NCBI GenBank assembly: GCA_020634515.1
Contig: JACKBL010000009.1
Span: 1-64,000 of the forward strand
Direction of reading: 5' to 3'
Length of the DNA: 64,000 nt
Source of the DNA: Ardenticatenales bacterium
GTDB taxonomy: Bacteria; Chloroflexota; Anaerolineae; Promineifilales; Promineifilaceae
Part shown: positions 35,210-41,437 of the stretch, piece by piece
Layout of the letters: each line of letters starts with the position of its first letter
How positions within the stretch are numbered: position 1 is the stretch's first letter
The notes under the pieces: generated by a model
What the model was told of the DNA's origin: nothing
What the model saw: only the letters and a program-made list of their open reading frames with translations
The model's database searches: none
Program-made: the position numbers and the translations under genes

Positions 35210-35611
35210 ATGGAAGTTTCACGTCATTGGCGTCTAAAAACACAACGATACAGCCTGGTGGGCGAAGTCTGCCCTAGCTGTGGGGTCAAGCTCTTCCCCC
35301 CGCGCGATGTTTGCCTGGAATGCGAAGCGCCCGCCAAAGAGCTGTTTACCTTTACGGGTCTCGGCGAGGTCTTCTCTTACACGACCATTTACGATGCTCC
35401 CGCGGGCTTTGAGCGCTACGCCCCCTACACAGTTGCCCTGGTGAAACTGGCGGAAGGGCCGCTGGTGACGGCGCAATTGACGGATATTGCCCCAGAGGAT
35501 GTGCAGATGGGCATGCCCGTGGAAATGGTGACGCGCAAACTGACCGAAGATGGCCCCGAAGGAATGATTGTTTACGGTTATAAATTCCGCCCCACCGGCC
35601 TCATGGCCTGA
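35210..35611 (+). CDS. Zn-ribbon/OB-fold protein (DUF35 type), partner of thiolase and HMG-CoA synthase
   Basis: 133 residues. Zinc ribbon: CPSCG (residues 22-26) and CLEC (residues 39-42). The OB-like domain follows (YTTIYDAPAGFERYAPYTVA, LVKLAEGPLVTAQLTD). In archaea the orthologue bridges thiolase and HMG-CoA synthase and holds the shared CoA channel. AGGAG lies about eleven bases before ATG 35210. The 198 bases before it contain no gene. A terminator follows. Its presence suggests the complex is still assembled here despite the altered thiolase. Confidence 0.92.
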   Translation: MEVSRHWRLKTQRYSLVGEVCPSCGVKLFPPRDVCLECEAPAKELFTFTGLGEVFSYTTIYDAPAGFERYAPYTVALVKLAEGPLVTAQLTDIAPEDVQMGMPVEMVTRKLTEDGPEGMIVYGYKFRPTGLMA

Positions 35612-35638
35612 CGAAACACCTCCTTACCTGTGTTTGAT

Positions 35639-35672
35639 GAAGGCTGGCCCCGCATAGGGTCAGCCTTTTTTG
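35639..35672 (+). terminator. Rho-independent terminator of the mevalonate cluster
   Basis: AAGGCTGGCCC pairs with GGGTCAGCCTT (one G-U type mismatch) around a short loop, followed by six T. Confidence 0.88.
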
Positions 35673-35857
35673 TTTCCTCCGCTGAGCCAATTCTCAACAA
35701 TAGAAAACAGAGTGCCGACAACGGGTAATATCTCCGTAATTTTCCCTTAAGCCGACTGCAAGGTGTCTTGGGCAGACTACTGCTATCAAACAAAGCAGTC
35801 TGTATGCGCGCAGACGCACCATTGGTGCGGCGCGCCTCCCAAGCAAGGAGAATTATC

Positions 35858-37558
35858 ATGTTTGTTGTGCCTCAGCCTCTTTATGATACCTGGTCTGCAT
35901 ACGCGCCTCAAACGCCGCGCCAACGCCTGCCGTTGCGCCCGAATACATCCCCCCATCGCTTAACCTTCGTAAAAAATGCCATCAACGGCCTGTCTCCGAT
36001 TGATCAGGTGCTGTTTGAGCGTTTTGGGCAGGGAGCGATTGTGCCCCTGCCGTATGATTGCATCCATCATGCCTTCGAGGCCCACGCCGGCGCGGACCCG
36101 CACGCCGTGGCCGTGCAGCACCTGGAGGAAACCATCACCTATGGGGAGTTGGACCGCCAGGCGAACCGGTTGGCGGCGCGGCTGGCGCAGCTTGGCGTGC
36201 GTCCGGGGGACAATGTGGCCCTGTTCTTGCAGCGTTCTCTCCCCATGGTGGTGGGCATCATGGCGACCTTGAAGGCGGGCGCGGCTTATGCGCCGCAGCA
36301 TGTGGGCGTGGCGCCGGAGTCGCATCTTAGCTATGTGTTGGCGACGGCGGGGATCAAGGTGATTCTGACGCTTTCCCATTTGCGCCATCTGATTCCGGTG
36401 CCGGAGGGGTGTGTTTGCCTGGCGGTAGATGAGATGATGCAAGAGCCGTTTGTGGATGATCGGGCGTATGTGGCTCCATTTGTGCCGGCATTTCCTCCCA
36501 GCCGCGACCATACGTGTTTCATCATCTTCACGTCAGGGACAACGGGAATGCCGAATGGCGTGCGGGTGACACATGGAAATGCCGGCAACATCCTCCTCAC
36601 CGCACCGGGAAACCTGGGCATGCGTCCCGGCGTCAAAGTAGGACAAATCCTGAGCATCGCCTTCGACATGGCCGCCTGGGAAATCCTCGGCAGCCTTTCC
36701 AACGGCGCCACCCTCATCATTCGCGGCCAAGACTTCATGGAAACAGCCCGGCAAGTAGACGTAATTATCTCCACCCCCTCCATCCTCAGCACCTTCGACG
36801 CCGACCAATGCACCAACGTCAAAGTCGTAGCCGTAGCCGGCGAACCGTGCCCGCGTCCGCTGGCCGACAAATGGACCTCGTTCTGCACCTTCTACAACGC
36901 CTGCGGTCCCACGGAAACAACCATCGTGAACACCATGCAGGATTATCAACCATGGAACGAGCGGCTGACGATCGGCAAACCCACCCCGAACAATACCGTC
37001 TACATCCTCGACGAAAACATGAAACCTTGCCCCATCGGCGAAGTGGGCGAGATGTGGGCGGGCGGCGCGTGCGTCTCCGCCGGCTACATCGGCAACGAGG
37101 AATTGACCCGCGCGCGATACCGGCCAGACCCGTTTCTCGGCGACGGTCACGTCATGTTCCGCACGCGCGACCTGGGCCGCTGGACGCCCGATGGAGAACT
37201 GGAACACCTGGGGCGCACGGATGATCAGGTGAAAATTCGCGGTTTTCGCGTAGAACTGGATTCCGTGTCCGCTGCCCTCGAATCCGTCCCCTCCTGCAAG
37301 CGGGCGGCGACGCTGAAACTGGACAACCGCAACCTGGTAGGGTTCGTATCTCCGCGCACGGTGGACGTGGAGGCCGCGCGCCAGGCGGTGGCCGCTACAC
37401 TGCCTTACTACTGCACGCCCAAATTTGTGCTGGCGCTGGATGAACTCCCCCTCACCAGCCGGGGCAAAATTGACAAGCGGGCACTGATGCGGTTGGCCGC
37501 CGCGTATGATGAAGCGATGCAAGAACAAGAAGAATGGCTGGAGGTGACGCCATGCTAA
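35858..37558 (+). CDS. Stand-alone amino-acid adenylation (AMP-binding) enzyme, NRPS-like
   Basis: 566 residues. An N-terminal extension of about 85 residues precedes the adenylation domain. Core motifs: YGELDRQANRLAARL (A2), FIIFTSGTTGMPNGVRVTHG (A3, P-loop), AFDMAAWEILGSLSNGAT (A4), NACGPTETTIVNT (A5), GRTDDQVKIRGFRVEL (A8) and the catalytic Lys in LTSRGKIDKRAL (A10). It ends 25 residues later with no phosphopantetheine carrier domain. The activated acid would have to go to a separate acceptor. AAGGAG lies seven bases before ATG 35858. Its stop overlaps the start of the next gene (ATGCTAA), so the two are translationally coupled. Confidence 0.93.
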   Translation: MFVVPQPLYDTWSAYAPQTPRQRLPLRPNTSPHRLTFVKNAINGLSPIDQVLFERFGQGAIVPLPYDCIHHAFEAHAGADPHAVAVQHLEETITYGELDRQANRLAARLAQLGVRPGDNVALFLQRSLPMVVGIMATLKAGAAYAPQHVGVAPESHLSYVLATAGIKVILTLSHLRHLIPVPEGCVCLAVDEMMQEPFVDDRAYVAPFVPAFPPSRDHTCFIIFTSGTTGMPNGVRVTHGNAGNILLTAPGNLGMRPGVKVGQILSIAFDMAAWEILGSLSNGATLIIRGQDFMETARQVDVIISTPSILSTFDADQCTNVKVVAVAGEPCPRPLADKWTSFCTFYNACGPTETTIVNTMQDYQPWNERLTIGKPTPNNTVYILDENMKPCPIGEVGEMWAGGACVSAGYIGNEELTRARYRPDPFLGDGHVMFRTRDLGRWTPDGELEHLGRTDDQVKIRGFRVELDSVSAALESVPSCKRAATLKLDNRNLVGFVSPRTVDVEAARQAVAATLPYYCTPKFVLALDELPLTSRGKIDKRALMRLAAAYDEAMQEQEEWLEVTPC

Positions 37559-38943
37559 AAACGGCAACGAATGTGGAATTCCCCCGTCAACGGATGAAAA
37601 CACCCATTCCCGCGCAAGCGGAGGAGAAAGGTCTCCCGCCGCGGCAGGGCTTGTGGAACCGTATCAGCCGGCGTCCTGAGTTGATGCACTACAATCGCCT
37701 GATTGCCCTGGTCGCCCTGGTCAATCTGACCGTCCTGGGATTGGGGCTGGTCCGAGGCGGCTGGTGGGCAAGCGGGCAGTTGCCCTTGCGGATGTTGTCC
37801 AACCTGGTGCTGGCAAATCTCTCGCTGGCCATTCTCATCCGGCAGCAGGTCGTGATCAATCTGCTGTTCAAGCTGGCGACGAGCGCGCCCACGCACTGGC
37901 CGTTGTCAATTCGCTGGATTTTGGGCAAGGTGTACCATTTTGGCGGCCTGCATGTCGGTGGTGCCGTGGTGGGGACGCTCTGGTTTGCGGGATTTGTGGG
38001 GGCGCTGACGGTGGCGTTGGCGCGGGGGCTGCCCGGCGTGTCGCCGGTGACGGTGGTGGTGACGTACGGGCTGCTGCTGGTGTTGGTGCTGATGGTGGTG
38101 ATGGCGATGCCTTCCATTCGCGCCCGTTACCACAATCAGTTTGAACTCTCGCACCGGTTGGGCGGCTGGACGGCTCTGGCGCTTTTCTGGACGCAGAGCC
38201 TCCTGTTCATCAATGATCAGCGCGGGGCGGTCTCCTTCGGCAGCGCCCTGCTCGTCTCGCCGACTTTCTGGATGCTCCTCGTCCTCACGGTGAGCATTGC
38301 GCTCCCGTGGCTGCGGCTGCGTAAGGTTCCCGTACAGATGGAAACGCCCTCTTCCCATGTGGCGCTGGCGCGCTTCAACTACGGCGTGACGCCGTTCGCG
38401 GGGTCGTCTACGACCATTAGCCGTAGTCCGCTTAAGGAGTGGCACGCTTTTGCCAATGTGCCGGCACCGGGCCAGGAAGGATTCCGCCTCACTATCTCCC
38501 GCGCCGGGGATTGGACGGGGGATTTGATAGATGATGTGCCTTCGCATGTGTGGGTGAAGGGGATTCCGACGGCGGGCGTGGGAAATATCGATCGGTTATT
38601 TAAGCGGGTGGTGTGGGTGGCGACGGGCAGCGGCATTGGTCCTTGTTTACCGCACTTGTTGGCCGGAGAAGTGCCGGCATCTCTCGTCTGGTCAACGCGC
38701 ACACCCCGGGAAACCTATGGCGACGCCCTCGTAGACGAAATCCTCTCCGCACAACCCGACGCCCTCATCTGGGACACCAACGAGCATGGCCGCCCCGACC
38801 TCGTCAAACTCGCCTACGACGCCTACAAAGCATTCGACGCCGAAGCCGTCATCTGCATCTCCAACAAGAAACTCACCTGGCAAGTCGTCTACGGCCTGGA
38901 AAGCCGCGGCATTCCCGCCTACGGGGCTATCTGGGACTCTTGA
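37552..38943 (+). CDS. Membrane flavoprotein / ferric-reductase-like protein coupled to the adenylation enzyme
   Basis: 463 residues. About six membrane helices between residues 45 and 260 (for example LIALVALVNLTVLGLGLV, VTVVVTYGLLLVLVLMVVMAM). A soluble C-terminal half looks like a ferredoxin-NADP reductase module: FRLTISRAGDWTGDLIDD then RVVWVATGSGIGPCLPHLLA, a nucleotide-binding GSGIGP loop. It resembles TmpA-type fungal membrane flavoproteins and the reductase-like tail of some fungal NRPS-like proteins (from memory, not tested). GGAGG sits seven bases before ATG 37552, inside the previous gene. The pair probably activates and reduces or oxidises a small acid at the membrane. Confidence 0.8.
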   Translation: MLKTATNVEFPRQRMKTPIPAQAEEKGLPPRQGLWNRISRRPELMHYNRLIALVALVNLTVLGLGLVRGGWWASGQLPLRMLSNLVLANLSLAILIRQQVVINLLFKLATSAPTHWPLSIRWILGKVYHFGGLHVGGAVVGTLWFAGFVGALTVALARGLPGVSPVTVVVTYGLLLVLVLMVVMAMPSIRARYHNQFELSHRLGGWTALALFWTQSLLFINDQRGAVSFGSALLVSPTFWMLLVLTVSIALPWLRLRKVPVQMETPSSHVALARFNYGVTPFAGSSTTISRSPLKEWHAFANVPAPGQEGFRLTISRAGDWTGDLIDDVPSHVWVKGIPTAGVGNIDRLFKRVVWVATGSGIGPCLPHLLAGEVPASLVWSTRTPRETYGDALVDEILSAQPDALIWDTNEHGRPDLVKLAYDAYKAFDAEAVICISNKKLTWQVVYGLESRGIPAYGAIWDS

Positions 38944-38947
38944 TGGC

Positions 38948-39122
38948 TTATCACAGATGACGCAGATGACGCAGATTGAGGGATAGTCTCATGTCCCCTA
39001 ACTATCTACTGACCCTTGTTTCAGAACGAGGACAAAACTTATCACAGTTGACGCGGATGACGCTGATTGAGGGGTAGTTTCACGTCCTCAACTATCTATT
39101 GACCCCTGTTCCAGGAGGAAAC
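38948..39122 (+). repeat. ~85-bp imperfect direct repeat upstream of the crotonase gene
   Basis: Copy 1 begins TTATCACAGATGACGCAGAT at 38948; copy 2 begins TTATCACAGTTGACGCGGAT at 39039. Both continue through GATTGAGGG-TAGT-TCA-GTCC and AACTATCTA-TGACCC-TGTT. The second copy supplies the AGGAGGAAACT ribosome-binding region of the next gene, so a duplication may have created a new leader. Confidence 0.85.
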
Positions 39123-39123
39123 T

Positions 39124-39888
39124 ATGACTATTCAGATCGAACGCCAGGGGCGCGTTGTAATCGTGCGGTTGAATCGGCCCCAGGTATTGAACGCGCTGAA
39201 CGCGGAAGTGATGCGGGAAATGGTCGCCGCCATGCAGCCGCTGGACCGCGACCCGGAGGTGGGCTGCTTCGTCATCACCGGCAACGAACGCGCTTTCGCC
39301 GCCGGCGCGGACATCAAAGAACTGGCCGCCAAATCCTACATGGAGATGTTCCACGAAGATTTCTTCGCCGGCTGGGACGCCTTCACCACCCTGCGCACGC
39401 CGAAGATCGCCGCTGTAGCCGGCTACGCCCTGGGGGGCGGCTGCGAGCTGGCCATGATGTGCGACATGATTTACGCGGCGGACACGGCCAAATTCGGTCA
39501 GCCGGAAATCAAACTGGGTCTTATACCCGGCATGGGCGGCTCGCAGCGGCTGACGAAACTGGTGGGCAAGGCGAAGGCCATGGACATGCTGCTCACGGGG
39601 CGCATGATGGGGGCGGAGGAAGCGGAGCGCGCCGGGCTGGTGGCCCGCGTCATCCCCGCCGACAAATTGCTGGACGAGACGCTGGCGGCGGCGCAAACGA
39701 TTGCCGCCTACGGTAAAACGGCGGCCATCTTTGCCCGCGAAGCCGTGGAACGCGCCCTGGAGTCAGGTTTACGCGAAGGACTTCTGTTTGAGCGACGCAC
39801 ATATTACGCGCTGTGGGCCACCGCGGACGCCCACGAAGGGATGCAGGCTTTCCTGGAAAAGCGCCCGCCCCAATTTATGGGGCGATGA
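39124..39888 (+). CDS. Enoyl-CoA hydratase/isomerase (crotonase family)
   Basis: 254 residues. Oxyanion-hole segments RAFAAGADIKELAA (about 60) and GYALGGGCELAMMCD (about 102) are intact. The catalytic glutamate region reads KFGQPEIKLGLIPGMGGSQR, with Glu at both usual positions. It therefore likely hydrates 2-enoyl-CoA thioesters in fatty-acid degradation or a related pathway. AGGAGG precedes the ATG by six bases. The neighbouring adenylation pair and mevalonate genes also handle acyl-type intermediates, but no direct link is shown. Confidence 0.94.
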   Translation: MTIQIERQGRVVIVRLNRPQVLNALNAEVMREMVAAMQPLDRDPEVGCFVITGNERAFAAGADIKELAAKSYMEMFHEDFFAGWDAFTTLRTPKIAAVAGYALGGGCELAMMCDMIYAADTAKFGQPEIKLGLIPGMGGSQRLTKLVGKAKAMDMLLTGRMMGAEEAERAGLVARVIPADKLLDETLAAAQTIAAYGKTAAIFAREAVERALESGLREGLLFERRTYYALWATADAHEGMQAFLEKRPPQFMGR

Positions 39889-39981
39889 GCAAATGTGTTA
39901 AGCTATGGCGGTTGGAGATTCCAGGAATGGCGTTCCTTGCAGGAATGCCATTTCGCACGCTATTGGAGGAAACCGCCGTTT

Positions 39982-40782
39982 ATGGATGCACAAGAAATAC
40001 TTGCCGTAGCCGTGGAGATTGCCCGCGAGGCGGGAGCCTATTTGCTCACGGGCTTCCTACAGCCGAAGCAGGTCCAGACCAAAACCAGCGGCGTCGATTG
40101 GGTGACGGAATATGACACCACCGCCGAAACGATGATTGTGGCGCGGCTGCGGCGTGCTTTTCCCGATCACGGCATCGTAGCCGAAGAAGGGAACGACCAC
40201 GCCACGCGCGGCGACTATCACTGGTACGTTGACCCGCTGGACGGCACCGTCAACTATGCCCACAGCTTCCCCCATTTCTGCGTCTCGCTGGCGCTGGCGC
40301 GCGGGGACCAGCCTGTGCTGGGCGTCATCTACGACCCCACGCGGGACGAATGCTTTACGGCCATCGCCGGGCAAGGCGCGTTTTTGACGCAGGGCGACAA
40401 CGCGCGCCGTCTGGCGGTGACGGCGGAGACGGCGCTGGGGCGCAGCCTGCTGGCGACGGGCTTTCCTTACGACCGGCAGACAAGCGCGTTAGACAATGTG
40501 GAGCAGACGCGGGCGTTCCTGAAACGGGCGCACGGCGTGCGGCGCGCGGGGGCGGCGGCGCTGGATACGGCCTACGTGGCCGCCGGGCGGCTGGATGGGT
40601 ACTGGGAGTTTAAGCTGCACAGTTGGGATGTGGCGGCGGGGGCGCTGCTGGTGCGGGAGGCGGGCGGCGCGGCCATGATGATGGATGGCCGCCCGTTTGC
40701 GCTGGCGGATGGGCCGATGTCCGTGGTGATGAGCAATGGGCGCATCCAGCAGCAGATGCTGGATGTGTTGAGCGGCTTGTAA
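39982..40782 (+). CDS. Inositol monophosphatase family protein
   Basis: 266 residues. Metal-binding motifs of the Mg-dependent, Li-sensitive phosphatases: Glu pair in GIVAEEGND (about 69), DPLDGTVNYAHSFPHFCVSL (about 86) and WDVAAGALLVREAGG (about 213). Substrates in the family include inositol phosphates, histidinol phosphate, fructose bisphosphate and PAP, and the sequence does not decide. ATG 39982 is chosen with GGAGGA eleven bases upstream. It follows the crotonase by 93 bases and ends at a bidirectional palindrome. Confidence 0.92.
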   Translation: MDAQEILAVAVEIAREAGAYLLTGFLQPKQVQTKTSGVDWVTEYDTTAETMIVARLRRAFPDHGIVAEEGNDHATRGDYHWYVDPLDGTVNYAHSFPHFCVSLALARGDQPVLGVIYDPTRDECFTAIAGQGAFLTQGDNARRLAVTAETALGRSLLATGFPYDRQTSALDNVEQTRAFLKRAHGVRRAGAAALDTAYVAAGRLDGYWEFKLHSWDVAAGALLVREAGGAAMMMDGRPFALADGPMSVVMSNGRIQQQMLDVLSGL

Positions 40783-40796
40783 GCGGAGAAACCGGA

Positions 40797-40827
40797 GAAA
40801 CCGGGTTTTTATCAAAAACCCGGTTTC
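40797..40827. terminator. AAACCGGG palindrome between convergent genes
   Basis: GAAACCGGGTTTTT pairs with AAAAACCCGGTTTC around three bases. The T-rich and A-rich flanks let it terminate in either direction between the phosphatase and the convergent membrane protein gene. Member of the repeat family described in the findings. Confidence 0.75.
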
Positions 40828-40842
40828 TTGGTTACGGGTTGT

Positions 40843-41358
40843 TCAGGCGGGGGCAAGTTGGGGGGGCTTTTCCGTTTCGGCCAGCTCGAAGTAGGTTTCG
40901 ATCAGCTTGATGCTGTTTTGGGCGGCGGTGTTGATGCTTTTGGCGGCGTCGCCGATGGTCTCACGCCGGTCGGCGTCCGTTTGCAGTAGTCGCAGGGCCA
41001 TTTGCGCCTGGAAGCTGTTGAAAGCGATGGTGATCTGGCCCATATCGCCCATGAGGTTTTGCAGGCGGGAGACGGGGCGGAGGAGGAAGAGGAGGAAGAT
41101 GTCCCCAATGCCAAAGCCGGCGGCGATGATGGATTTCATTTCGGTGATCTGGCCGCGGTAGGCGCTTAATGCCGGCACGCTCAGCAACCCCACGCCCACC
41201 ACAAACATCATCACCGACAGCACCACAATCGTGTAGTAAGTGATGCCAAACTTCACGCGCAGCCGCCGCACCTCGTTGCGGCCATCCTGCAAATTGCCAA
41301 AAAGATAGTCAATCAACGCATTGTTGGCGGATTCGATTTTGGTCGTGTCAATGTTCAT
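40843..41358 (-). CDS. Small membrane protein of unknown function
   Basis: 171 residues with two adjacent membrane helices (YYTIVVLSVMMFVVGVGLLSV near 46-66 and IIAAGFGIGDIFLLFLL near 82-98). Helical cytoplasmic ends follow, the last ~65 residues being coiled-coil-like (NSFQAQMALRLLQTDADRRE). No family was recognised. ATG 41358 follows TGGAG eight bases upstream. It lies downstream of the giant glycosidase gene on the same strand, separated by a palindrome. Confidence 0.75.
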   Translation of the reverse strand: MNIDTTKIESANNALIDYLFGNLQDGRNEVRRLRVKFGITYYTIVVLSVMMFVVGVGLLSVPALSAYRGQITEMKSIIAAGFGIGDIFLLFLLRPVSRLQNLMGDMGQITIAFNSFQAQMALRLLQTDADRRETIGDAAKSINTAAQNSIKLIETYFELAETEKPPQLAPA

Positions 41359-41392
41359 CAGGTTTCTCCAGGGGGGATAGGGGTAGGACTGC

Positions 41393-41427
41393 GAAGAAAC
41401 CGGGTTTTTGTCAAAAACCCGGTTTCT
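41393..41427. repeat. AAACCGGG palindrome upstream of the small membrane protein
   Basis: AAGAAACCGGGTTTTTG and CAAAAACCCGGTTTCTT, with almost no loop. It lies just beyond the stop of the glycosidase gene (41438) and may be its terminator. Confidence 0.78.
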
Positions 41428-41437
41428 TCTTGACGTA

